Part shown: positions 1 through 6,581 of the stretch, piece after piece
Position numbering within the stretch: the stretch's first letter is position 1
How the letters are laid out: every line of letters starts with the position of its first letter
From: a virus
Direction: 5' to 3' (one strand)
Length of the DNA stretch: 21,110 nt
Virus record (IMG/VR): IMGVR_UViG_3300047274_000057
Location: 1-21,110 of that record
Notes under the pieces: model-generated
Told to the model about the DNA's origin: nothing
The model's input: only the letters and a program-made list of their open reading frames with translations
The model's database searches: none
Made by a program: the position numbers and the translations under genes

Positions 1-472
1 CAGGCGCGCTCGCCGATGGCATGCGGTCACGACCGTCACGCTGTGGCATACGCGGCTCCATCGTGGGGACGTAACCCGTCGCGGATGCCGAAGACCCAAC
101 GCCGCCGCCCACCCCTGCAGTTCCGCCGAACTGCGCCATGATCGCATTGTACGTCCCCGGCTGGCGACGCTCCAACTCGGCCAGAGCCGCGTCGTACATC
201 GGCCCGGCAGAGTATGCGCTCATGCCGCCGTAATCTTGCGCGGTCGGCATGCCTGCCGTCACGTCTGCCGTCGGCGAGCCGAAGGCCTCCGCCATTTGGT
301 TGGTCCCGCGCATGGCGGCCACCTGCATCGGCGTCATCGCTGCGACGTCGGGACCGTAGTATGGCGCGTACGGGATGCGCGATACAGCCTCGCTGCGAGC
401 CAAGGCCGAGCGCCCCGCGTCTTCCAGCCACGCTGGAACCGATACGCTTGTCGATTTGCTTCCGCCGCCCAT
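1..472 (-). CDS. Phage structural protein, N-terminal part (runs off the left edge)
   Basis: An open frame runs without a stop from an ATG at 470-472 to the left edge of the window (157 codons). It begins M-G-G-G-S-K-S-T-S-V-S-V-P-A-W-L-E and continues with R-I-P-Y-A-P-Y-Y-G-P-D-V-A-A-M-T-P-M-Q. This G-G-G-S-K head, the proline/tryptophan segment and the Y-x-P-Y-x-G-P motif followed by T-P-x-Q are a recurrent N-terminus among phage virion-associated proteins of unknown exact role. The residues after that are Gly/Ala/Ser/Met-rich and low in complexity. The start overlaps the stop of the GNAT-like gene (TAATG), so it is translationally coupled. The competing frame at 36-431 is rich in Arg/Asp/Gly, has no coupled start, and is a shadow. 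The precise structural function is not known; the family resemblance is from memory of phage genomes. Confidence 0.75.
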   Translation of the reverse strand, partial: MGGGSKSTSVSVPAWLEDAGRSALARSEAVSRIPYAPYYGPDVAAMTPMQVAAMRGTNQMAEAFGSPTADVTAGMPTAQDYGGMSAYSAGPMYDAALAELERRQPGTYNAIMAQFGGTAGVGGGVGSSASATGYVPTMEPRMPQRDGRDRMPSASAP

Positions 473-828
473 TACAATTCCTTCTCCATCACGACCATGA
501 CGGGGCGAAACCCGCTCTTGTCTAAGATCCGCTCCCAGCCCTTGCGGCCAGAAATTGTCATGCTCTCGCATCCCTGCTGTCGGCCCCAGTCGGCCACGCT
601 CTCGATGCCGTCAACCACCTCATCCATCTGCCCTCCGGCGAGAAAGACGTGCAGCACCTTCTTTCTAGCATACTCCACAATCTCTGTCACGGCGCAGCTA
701 TTCGGCGCTGGCCAGAGCTGCATGCGCCCCTCCAAGATGCCCTGCTTCACGTCGTCGAAGATGTGCGTGCCGCCGCTATATTCCAGCGCGGCCTCAATGT
801 GCTTGCGGTTGGCGTCGATGATGTTCAT
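472..828 (-). CDS. GNAT-like small phage protein (acetyltransferase fold, possibly virion-associated)
   Basis: A 118-residue protein with the layout of small phage GNAT-like proteins. An N-terminal helix is followed by a strand around V-L-H-V-F-L-A-G-G (about residues 58-66), a long amphipathic helix, and a C-terminal strand-helix with S-G-R-K-G-W-E-R-I-L (about 93-102). The G-R-x-G-W-x-R segment is characteristic of the phage proteins annotated as acetyltransferase or internal-virion gp13-like proteins. A canonical R/Q-x-x-G-x-A/G acetyl-CoA loop is not obvious, so catalysis is doubtful. The ATG overlaps the stop of the upstream fibre gene by four bases (ATGA). It sits between a fibre gene and the G-G-G-S-K structural gene, which favours a role in virion assembly. 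The fold assignment is inference from pattern. Confidence 0.65.
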   Translation of the reverse strand: MNIIDANRKHIEAALEYSGGTHIFDDVKQGILEGRMQLWPAPNSCAVTEIVEYARKKVLHVFLAGGQMDEVVDGIESVADWGRQQGCESMTISGRKGWERILDKSGFRPVMVVMEKEL

Positions 829-1484
829 GCCTGCACCCGCGTGATAACAAGCGTCACGGACGGCGCGGCTGGGGCGTAAGCCGTCGCCACATGCGCGTGA
901 AGGTAGCCGCTCGTGCTGTCAACGGCCCACATGACATTCAGCACGTCGCCGGCGGCGAAGCTGAAGATGGCCGTGCGGCTGACCACAAAGGTCGCGCCGT
1001 TGTTGTGCAGGCTGGCGACGATGGTGCTGCCCGGGACGTCGGTGCCGTTTTTGCGCGGCCAGAAGCGGAAATTTACTTGGCTGGCCGACGTGCTGCTGAT
1101 CTGCGCCGTGAAGGCGATTTCGTACAGGCCGCCCTCAGCGAAGGTGATCTCGGTCGCCGGCGAGCCGGTGACGGTTATTCCTTGCGCTGAGATGGTGTCC
1201 AGCGCAACTTTATAAGCCGTGTCGATGGCGGCCGCCGTGATGTTTGCGTCCTGCCCAAGTATTGCGAAGCCGTCGGCCAGCACGATCTGCCGCCAGACGC
1301 TGCCCTTGGAGACGACAGGATACCCGCCGACCGGATCCCACAGGATCGATCCGTCGTCGACGGCCGAAGACGTCGTGTTCTTGAACTGCAGGCGGGACGC
1401 GGTGCGGCGCAGGTACGACACAATGTTTTGCGCCCACACCTGCAGGTCGGGCGTCACTGGCGGTGGGCTGAAACCTAAACTCAC
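825..1484 (-). CDS. C1q/TNF-like phage fibre protein
   Basis: A 219-residue protein. Residues 1-40 look like an attachment segment (V-W-A-Q-N-I-V-S-Y-L-R-R). From about residue 110 there is an all-beta domain with Y-E-I-A-F-T-A-Q, F-R-F-W-P-R-K-N-G-T-D-V-P-G-S, a segment F-S-F-A-A-G-D-V-L-N-V-M-W and a final V-T-L-V-I-T-R-V strand. These are hallmarks of the C1q/TNF-like jelly-roll domains found in phage fibre and decoration proteins that form trimers and bind surfaces. The start codon is GTG (1482-1484), overlapping the TGA of the upstream hub-like gene by four bases (GTGA). Its place next to the hub suggests a tail or head-fibre role. The target ligand cannot be read from the sequence. Confidence 0.7.
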   Translation of the reverse strand: MSLGFSPPPVTPDLQVWAQNIVSYLRRTASRLQFKNTTSSAVDDGSILWDPVGGYPVVSKGSVWRQIVLADGFAILGQDANITAAAIDTAYKVALDTISAQGITVTGSPATEITFAEGGLYEIAFTAQISSTSASQVNFRFWPRKNGTDVPGSTIVASLHNNGATFVVSRTAIFSFAAGDVLNVMWAVDSTSGYLHAHVATAYAPAAPSVTLVITRVQA

Positions 1485-2956
1485 CGCAGGCCACCCGGCT
1501 TGGCATCAAGGCGCATGACGCCGACGCGCCAGTCAGCGAGGCGTGCCCCGTCAACGCGCACGTTCACCTGCCTGCCCGTGAAGCGCACGCTGGTGGGGTT
1601 GGCCATCGAATACGGCCCGTAGCTGCGCTGCGTGTCATTCGGGTGGAAGCGCGTCTTGAACGTCGCATTGACGTCGCCCTGCGTCTTCTCATCCGGGATC
1701 AGCATGGTGGCCACCATGACGTTATCACCGGCGGCGAGGCTGATCGGCCCGCTCTCGGCGAAGACGTCCGCGCCATCAAGCGCGAGGCCAGTTTCGTGAT
1801 CGTACGATACACCGTCGGTCCCGAACCAAATCGGGTTGCGGAACACACCGCTATCCACGCCAGCCGTGCGGGACAGCGTGCCAATCGACCAGTGACGCTC
1901 GGCGTAATTGAAGACGACGTAGCGGTCGTTTTCGAGCGATGCGCCCGACGGATAGAACCACCAGATCTCGTTGAACTGCTGGTTGCTGACGCCGTAAATC
2001 TTGGATGACTGCGCGCCGCTGATGTCGCTAAAGATGTAATCCGAGACCTCGCAGGGGATGTCCTGAACCGCGCCGCCCGAATAGATGTGGAAGCCGCGCT
2101 TGCCCATCCAGAAGATGCCCTCGTCGACGGAGACGGCTGCCTTGCGGGCGATGACGCCGCAGGCCGAGCCCACACGCTCGAAGCCATACACAAACGGCGG
2201 CCCTTGATAGGTTGCAGCGTGGGCGTCTTGGTCCGTGAGGATCAAGGTCTGGCCGCGCGTTTTGATGCCGAGCATGATCTGGCCGCTGGTCTGCAGCTCG
2301 ATGTCGCCCGCCTCGTTTGTCGTCGCCGGCGTCCATTCGGTATTGTCTTCCCGGTCGCACCACTGAACCTTGCGTGGGTTGCCCCCGGCGCCGAGGGCGA
2401 AGAGGAACCGCTCGCCGGTGACGACGAGTGAAAGGTTGTTCGTCGGCGCGTTGCTGATCGCCGCCGCGTCGTTGGCCGGGTTCAAGTCCCACTCAAGCAG
2501 GCGCCCATCCGCGATGGAACACGCGACAAGGTTCTGGCCCCAGTTGTCGAGGGCCCACGTCGTGGCCTCTCCGTAGTTGCCCTTGTCCGCACGCTCAACG
2601 CCGTAGGCCTCAAGGCCATAAAAGCCGCCGCCGTAGCCGGTGTTCACTTCTGCATCGACCGTGCCATTCGTCAAATCTGCCGGGGTGATGTCGACGACGG
2701 TGCCAGACGCCAGAACAGACTTCAGGGCATTGTGGAAGCCGGCCGCATACCTGCGGTCACTGCTGAGATCCTGCCAAGCCAGAGCCGCCCGCGGGGCGGA
2801 AGCGCCGACGGTGTCCCGCTCGCGCCAGCCGCCGACAGGCCGCATCGTGCCGTCGATCCAGCGCACCAGATTGGCGTCATACCAGCGATTGCTGGCCTGA
2901 TACTCGGTGCCGTTGCGGTAGACACCCGGTGGGATCTGGAGCGGGATTAGAGGCAT
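1481..2956 (-). CDS. Tail nozzle/hub-like structural protein (P22 gp10-type, putative)
   Basis: A 491-residue protein made mostly of short beta strands with recurring aromatic-Gly turns. Examples are Q-V-L/I-P-P-G-V-Y-R-N-G-T at the N-terminus, R-W-I-D-G-T-M-R-P-V-G-G-W, and F-W-M-G-K-R-G-F-H-I-Y-S-G-G in the centre. It also has W-S-I-G-T-L-S-R-T and repeated short propeller-like blades (for example Q-W-C-D-R-E-D-N-T-E-W). This is the pattern of the tail-accessory or hub proteins of podoviruses (P22 gp10 'stabilisation' protein, T7 gp12-like nozzles). The ATG is preceded by a strong AGGAG ribosome site. The exact orthology to gp10 is inferred. It could also be a generic beta-propeller virion protein. 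The gene is full length and has no sign of frameshift. Confidence 0.65.
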   Translation of the reverse strand: MPLIPLQIPPGVYRNGTEYQASNRWYDANLVRWIDGTMRPVGGWRERDTVGASAPRAALAWQDLSSDRRYAAGFHNALKSVLASGTVVDITPADLTNGTVDAEVNTGYGGGFYGLEAYGVERADKGNYGEATTWALDNWGQNLVACSIADGRLLEWDLNPANDAAAISNAPTNNLSLVVTGERFLFALGAGGNPRKVQWCDREDNTEWTPATTNEAGDIELQTSGQIMLGIKTRGQTLILTDQDAHAATYQGPPFVYGFERVGSACGVIARKAAVSVDEGIFWMGKRGFHIYSGGAVQDIPCEVSDYIFSDISGAQSSKIYGVSNQQFNEIWWFYPSGASLENDRYVVFNYAERHWSIGTLSRTAGVDSGVFRNPIWFGTDGVSYDHETGLALDGADVFAESGPISLAAGDNVMVATMLIPDEKTQGDVNATFKTRFHPNDTQRSYGPYSMANPTSVRFTGRQVNVRVDGARLADWRVGVMRLDAKPGGLR

Positions 2957-2997
2957 CTGTGTCTCCTGTGTGGCGCATCATACAGCAGAGGCATGAT

Positions 2998-4140
2998 TTA
3001 GCCAACCTCCCGATCTATCGGGTCCAAGGCGCGCAGGACTAGGCCGTCCACCTTGTGGAAGGTTATAGACTGCAAAGCGCGTCTGCCGCCGTAGCCCATG
3101 CCGGCAGCGTACGCGTCAGGCGGGCAAAATGCGCGCAGGCTCTCATGCCGAAGCGGGCCGAGATCCTTGGCGTGATCGTGATGCACATGGCCCGTCAGGT
3201 AATGCCTGTGCCGCGTCTGCGACCAGAACGTGCATACGTCCGACAGATACAAGGCCATCTGCTGCGGTTTGCCCCTGTCGCCGTGGTGGGCGAAGATCGC
3301 GCACTTGCCCCACTGGAACATGAACAGGTCGCGAGGATTCTTCTCGACCGTCACCCGCGCCTCGTTGCGGTACCGCTCCGCCAGCGCGAAGTTCAGCGTC
3401 ATGCTTGAGTGCGGGTCGTGGTTGCCGCGGAGTACGCGGACCAGCACGCTCGCGTGCTTCTGGAGCAGCCTGTGGATGGTCTCTGCGATTATCCCGATGC
3501 CAACGTCCAGCACCTTCCAGAAGCGCCCGTCCACGTCCAGCTTGTGTCGGTTGGCCGGCGTCTCTGACCGCGTGTCGTCGCTGTGGAAGTAATCGCCGCC
3601 TATCAGCAAGATCGCCTGCTCTGCCGCAGGCGTGAGCGCCAGCACCTTGGCGAAGGCGTGCCGCATGTCCTGAGCCGCGTGTTCGAGGTCGTAATCCTGC
3701 GAGCCTGTCTCGCGGCCCCACGCCAGCATGCCGACGTGGGCGTCCATGAGCGGATAAACGGCGCACAGGTCGGCCATGACGCTTTCGGGGGCCAGCACAG
3801 GCTCGGCGGGCTTCATGCCCTCCAGAGCCGCGCGTATGCGATCCGCGACGGCCTCCGGCTGCTCCGCCTCGGGCCGCAGCATGACAGAGTAACCCGGCTC
3901 CTCGTCTTTGGCGGGAACCTTCACCCAAGCCATTGAGGGAACCATGTTCGTCCCGACGGCTTTCATGCTGTCGGCGATGGCCGGGTCGAGGCGATAATCT
4001 TTCCGCACTTCAGGCGTGAAGCCAGCCCGGTCCAGAAGGCGCTGGAAGTCACGATGATTTATGCCGAACTCGCGCGCAGCCTCGGACACATTGCCCGTGC
4101 GCTTGAAGGCCTCGACGGCCTCTTGCTGTCTAGGTGTCAT
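2998..4140 (-). CDS. Calcineurin-like metallophosphoesterase with N-terminal helix-turn-helix
   Basis: A protein of about 380 residues. All five metallophosphoesterase metal-binding motifs are visible. Numbered from the ATG at 4140 these are D-A-H (133-135), G-G-D (182-184), G-N-H-D (239-242), H-H-G-D (285-288) and G-H-V-H (317-320). This places it in the two-metal calcineurin/Mre11-like phosphoesterase fold. Before it, at about residues 1-40, is a helix-turn-helix-like segment (G-N-V-S-E-A-A-R-E-F-G-I-N). Substrate (DNA ends, nucleotides or phosphoprotein) cannot be told. An ATG at 4155 would add five residues but has no purine-rich ribosome site; the ATG at 4140 has GGA seven bases upstream. 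It follows the spanins, overlapping the o-spanin end, and precedes the hub gene. Such phosphoesterases are common in phages, usually annotated as DNA repair exonucleases. Confidence 0.85.
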   Translation of the reverse strand: MTPRQQEAVEAFKRTGNVSEAAREFGINHRDFQRLLDRAGFTPEVRKDYRLDPAIADSMKAVGTNMVPSMAWVKVPAKDEEPGYSVMLRPEAEQPEAVADRIRAALEGMKPAEPVLAPESVMADLCAVYPLMDAHVGMLAWGRETGSQDYDLEHAAQDMRHAFAKVLALTPAAEQAILLIGGDYFHSDDTRSETPANRHKLDVDGRFWKVLDVGIGIIAETIHRLLQKHASVLVRVLRGNHDPHSSMTLNFALAERYRNEARVTVEKNPRDLFMFQWGKCAIFAHHGDRGKPQQMALYLSDVCTFWSQTRHRHYLTGHVHHDHAKDLGPLRHESLRAFCPPDAYAAGMGYGGRRALQSITFHKVDGLVLRALDPIDREVG

Positions 4141-4357
4141 ATCCACATCCCGCATCGAGGAGCTGGATCAGCCGCGCGCCGGAAACCACCGAAAGCGGCC
4201 CGCCATCGTCAGCCAAAGACGCCGCATGGTCCGTCCGCGCCGCTTCGGTCCCGGCGCAGACCGCATCAGTGCTTACCGCGCTCACGCAGCCAGTCACGGG
4301 CAGCGTCAGCATCAGACATGCGGCCAATCTCGTCCATTCGCTTGCGCGTCTCGACAT
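4130..4357 (-). CDS. o-spanin (Rz1-like outer-membrane lipoprotein)
   Basis: A 75-residue protein beginning M-S-R-R-A-S-E-W-T-R, followed by a hydrophobic stretch (L-A-A-C-L-M-L-T-L-P) and a lipobox V-T-G-C (residues 21-24). Lipidation would fall on Cys24, with Val at +2, which favours outer-membrane sorting. The mature part is about 52 residues. The gene starts inside the i-spanin gene in another frame and extends past its end, the overlapping Rz/Rz1 architecture. The ATG at 4355-4357 has GAGG three bases upstream. A longer in-frame version starting at 4441 would bury the signal peptide and is rejected. With the i-spanin, this protein would bridge the periplasm and fuse the inner and outer membranes at lysis. 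Confidence comes from position, signal and lipobox; no homologue was searched. Confidence 0.8.
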   Translation of the reverse strand: MSRRASEWTRLAACLMLTLPVTGCVSAVSTDAVCAGTEAARTDHAASLADDGGPLSVVSGARLIQLLDAGCGYDT

Positions 4358-4484
4358 ATCCCTCAAGCTCCTCTTGCTTGGCGTCGGCCTGAGCCGACTT
4401 TCTGCCGCCAAGCCAGCTCGCTGCCAGCGCGGCAACGACAAGCCCGATGCCTGCCGCCCAGAGTTTTAGCCGGGCGAAGATCAA
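4266..4484 (-). CDS. i-spanin (Rz-like inner-membrane spanin)
   Basis: A 72-residue protein with one N-terminal membrane anchor (about residues 8-26, L-W-A-A-G-I-G-L-V-V-A-A-L-A-A-S-W-L). A charged, Glu/Lys/Arg/Ala-rich region that should be helical or coiled-coil follows to the C-terminus. This is the short Rz-like layout: inner-membrane anchor with a periplasmic rod. The start codon is TTG (4482-4484), overlapping the endolysin stop TGA by two bases (TTGA). Translation is therefore probably coupled to the endolysin, helped by the GAGGGC just upstream. The o-spanin gene starts inside it in another frame. It is shorter than classical Rz (about 150 residues) but similar in size to many alphaproteobacterial phage spanins. 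Confidence 0.75.
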   Translation of the reverse strand: MIFARLKLWAAGIGLVVAALAASWLGGRKSAQADAKQEELEGYVETRKRMDEIGRMSDADAARDWLRERGKH

Positions 4485-5146
4485 CGGTCGCCCTCTGCCC
4501 AGCGGCGGATGCGCTCACGCATAACCCACATGGCCGCCAAGACCACAACGCCCGCGAGCACCATCGCCACGATCTGGGCTGTGCCATCCAGCGCGCCTAC
4601 TGCGGCGACACCAGCGCCGGCGCCGGACGCGATCTGGACAACCGACGCCTGCACGGTGGTGGATTGAGCCACGCTGGTGCGCCCCTCAAACTCGCCATCG
4701 GTCGGTGTCAGGAACAGCTTGCGCTCGGCCTCGCGGCGGCGCGTCAGGCCCTTCAGGATCTTGCCGCCTGCCTTGTTCCACATCAGGATCGCCTTGGCCG
4801 CGCCCTCTTTGTCGCCCGCGTTGAACAGGCGGAGCGCGGATGACTTCTTGAACGCACCCGGCCCGATATTGTAGGCCAGCGAGACGAAGGCGCCGAACTC
4901 GTTGTCGCTGATGGCTACAGCGATTGAAGGCGCGATCTGATCTGCGAACTTGTCCAGAGCCGCCTGCAAATATGCCTCAGCGTCGCTCTTGGTGATTGTC
5001 ATGCCGTCTTTGGGCGTGATGCCAACACCAGCCGCGGCCGTGGTGCCGTACCCTATAGTCCAGATGCCGGCCGGGCACTTGTACGCCTTCGCGCGGAAGC
5101 CCTCGAACTCTTTGACCAGATTGACGGTCGCTTGGTTTATCCTCAT
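4481..5146 (-). CDS. Endolysin: T4-type lysozyme (GH24) with C-terminal membrane segment
   Basis: A 221-residue protein. Residues 1-148 form a lysozyme of the T4/P22 family (muramidase cutting the MurNAc-GlcNAc bond). The catalytic pattern Glu-8-Asp/Cys-5-Thr is met by Glu15, Cys24 and Thr30, the last just before I-G-Y-G-T. A-Y-N-I-G-P-G (91-97) and G-L-T-R-R-R-E-A-E-R (133-142) are further family signatures. After a Ser/Thr/Ala linker, a hydrophobic segment (about residues 191-209, V-A-M-V-L-A-G-V-V-V-L-A-A-M-W-V-M) is followed by a basic tail (R-E-R-I-R-R-W). There is no N-terminal signal or SAR segment. The C-terminal anchor could hold the enzyme at the inner membrane until lysis or double as a holin-like segment; that is inference. 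Its ATG overlaps the upstream holin-like gene by four bases. Confidence 0.9.
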   Translation of the reverse strand: MRINQATVNLVKEFEGFRAKAYKCPAGIWTIGYGTTAAAGVGITPKDGMTITKSDAEAYLQAALDKFADQIAPSIAVAISDNEFGAFVSLAYNIGPGAFKKSSALRLFNAGDKEGAAKAILMWNKAGGKILKGLTRRREAERKLFLTPTDGEFEGRTSVAQSTTVQASVVQIASGAGAGVAAVGALDGTAQIVAMVLAGVVVLAAMWVMRERIRRWAEGDR

Positions 5147-5367
5147 TTCCTCAACGCCCTCTCGATGTCGTCCAGCTTGGCGAACACAGCCTTGAAGTTG
5201 TCCTGAAGGTTCTTAAACTCGCGATCATGCGCCTGCTTGTTGGCGGCCGCCTCGGCCTTCAAGACAGCGATGTCCGTCGCATGCTCTTGCTGCGTACGGT
5301 ACTGCATAAACACGAATGCCGCCACCGGGGCGACGATCCACTTCATGATGGCTTCAAGCACGTCCAT
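5143..5367 (-). CDS. Holin-like small membrane protein (one TM plus coiled coil)
   Basis: A 74-residue protein. Residues about 6-23 (A-I-M-K-W-I-V-A-P-V-A-A-F-V-F-M-Q-Y) make one membrane segment. Residues 29-73 are a charged heptad-like helix (I-A-V-L-K-A-E-A-A-A-N-K-Q; F-K-N-L-Q-D-N-F-K-A-V-F-A-K-L-D-D-I-E). It lies immediately upstream of the endolysin and overlaps it by four bases (ATGA), with AAGGA before its own ATG. In this position and with this shape it is the best candidate for the holin or for a holin-associated protein of the lysis cassette. It could instead be a coiled-coil membrane protein unrelated to lysis. The topology (short N-terminus, TM first) is opposite to XhlA, where the TM is C-terminal. 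Confidence 0.65.
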   Translation of the reverse strand: MDVLEAIMKWIVAPVAAFVFMQYRTQQEHATDIAVLKAEAAANKQAHDREFKNLQDNFKAVFAKLDDIERALRK

Positions 5368-5386
5368 GTCTGGATCCTTTCTCTCG

Positions 5387-6121
5387 TCACGAAATTGTCA
5401 AAGTGCCAGAAGATGTGAATGTGGACGTGTTGCCGTTCCAAGTGATCTCGCAATACCCGGCCGCGCCGTTCCCGCCGTAGTACTCAAAGACGTGGCCGAG
5501 GCCGCCAGACCCGATGCTGATCGTAAGCTCGGTGCCGTAGTCGACCTCAACAGTGCCCGTGAGCCGGGTCGATGCAAAGCCGCCCTGCCCCCTGTTGCCG
5601 CTCGAATCGAACGTCTGGGGATTGTCGCCGCCGCCGCCGCCGCCGCCCGCCCCATAAGAGGTGGATGGCGCGTTTTGGCCGACTTGCTGCGTTGATACCA
5701 GAGCGCCGCCCGGCCCATAGAAGCTGGCCTCACCCGCGCCCAAGGTAAGCTGGTTCCAGACGTAAGCGAAGCTGTACCCGCCGGATCCGCCCGGCGCTGT
5801 GATCGTTTGCATCTCGTCTGCGCTGATGGAGGAAGACCCGCCAGACGTCGCGTAGAGGCCGTAGCCCGCCCCGCCGTCATCGTCTCTGCCAGCCCCGCCG
5901 CCACCACCACCCCCGATGATGGCGTATGTGACCGTCACGGTCTTGGACGCGCCACGGAAATTGTTCATGCTGATCGGCCCGCTCGTCGGGATGAGGGCCG
6001 TGCCCGCGCCATCCGGCACATATGTGCCGCCGCGATAATACTCGTCCAGCGAGATCGGATCGGTCCCGCCAAACTCTTGCTGGATGTCGGCCAGTGTTAC
6101 GGTTCCAGTCGGGACTGCCAT
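5387..6121 (-). CDS. Glycine-rich tail fibre / receptor-binding adhesin-like protein
   Basis: A 244-residue protein. The N-terminus (V-T-L-A-D-I-Q-Q-E-F-G-G-T-D-P-I-S-L-D-E-Y) is a widely seen phage module that is followed by I-P-T-S-G-P-I-S-M-N-N-F-R-G-A. The rest is dominated by glycine tracts, including G-G-G-G-G-G-G at about residues 70-76 and again near 159-165, interspersed with Tyr/Ser/Asn. It ends with a beta-rich tail T-I-S-I-G-S-G-G-L-G and W-N-G-N-T-S-T-F-T-S-S-G-T-L. Poly-glycine sandwiches of this type are used by receptor-binding tips of tail fibres (T-even gp38-type adhesins) and by other fibre ends. The start overlaps the previous fibre gene (TGATG at 6121). Receptor-binding is an inference from composition and position, not from a matched structure. 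Confidence 0.75.
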   Translation of the reverse strand: MAVPTGTVTLADIQQEFGGTDPISLDEYYRGGTYVPDGAGTALIPTSGPISMNNFRGASKTVTVTYAIIGGGGGGGAGRDDDGGAGYGLYATSGGSSSISADEMQTITAPGGSGGYSFAYVWNQLTLGAGEASFYGPGGALVSTQQVGQNAPSTSYGAGGGGGGGDNPQTFDSSGNRGQGGFASTRLTGTVEVDYGTELTISIGSGGLGHVFEYYGGNGAAGYCEITWNGNTSTFTSSGTLTIS

Positions 6122-6573
6122 CAGGAGATCGTCCCGTACCCTGTCACGTTCCCGGTGACCGTCAGGTTGCCGCTGCTGTCGAGGCGCATCCTGTTCGTCC
6201 CGCCGTAGGCAAACGTCAGGTTAGTGCCGCTCGCGGTGACGGTCCAGCTTTGCGTGCCGCCAGTGATCGTAACCACGCTGGCCAGCGTGGGCGAGGTGAG
6301 CGTTGGCGAGGATGAGGGGGCCTTGGTGTCGATCTGCGTCTGGATGGCTGACGTGACGCCGTCCACAAAGTTCAGCTCGGCGGCCGTCGGGGTCACTGCG
6401 GTGCCGCCGATCTTCCACTCGCCGACCGTCAGGTTCGGCTTGATCGCAATCGTGCCGTCCAGAAGGTCGTCGATCTTGTCCAAGTCCGAGTTGACCTTGG
6501 TGCCCCAAGTGTTTTCGGATGCGCCAACCTCGGGCTTCACAAGGCCGTAGGTGGTGGTTGTCGTGTCAGCCAT
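6121..6573 (-). CDS. Tail fibre protein with conserved N-terminal attachment module
   Basis: A 150-residue protein. The first 40 residues ([14 protein letters not shown], then [15 protein letters not shown]) are the classical N-terminal module of many phage tail-fibre proteins. The segment [23 protein letters not shown] and the C-terminal beta repeats ([20 protein letters not shown]) are also typical fibre elements. Its length is too short for a complete fibre by itself, so it probably assembles with the neighbouring small fibre genes. Ribosome site AGGTAAGAG precedes the ATG at 6573. Stop and next start share TGATG. Confidence 0.8.
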   Translation of the reverse strand: MADTTTTTYGLVKPEVGASENTWGTKVNSDLDKIDDLLDGTIAIKPNLTVGEWKIGGTAVTPTAAELNFVDGVTSAIQTQIDTKAPSSSPTLTSPTLASVVTITGGTQSWTVTASGTNLTFAYGGTNRMRLDSSGNLTVTGNVTGYGTIS

Positions 6574-6581
6574 CTCTTACC

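Noticed and set aside
36-431. 131-residue frame on the minus strand
   Set aside because: Arg/Gly/Asp-rich shadow of the structural protein that starts at 472, without a coupled start or ribosome site.
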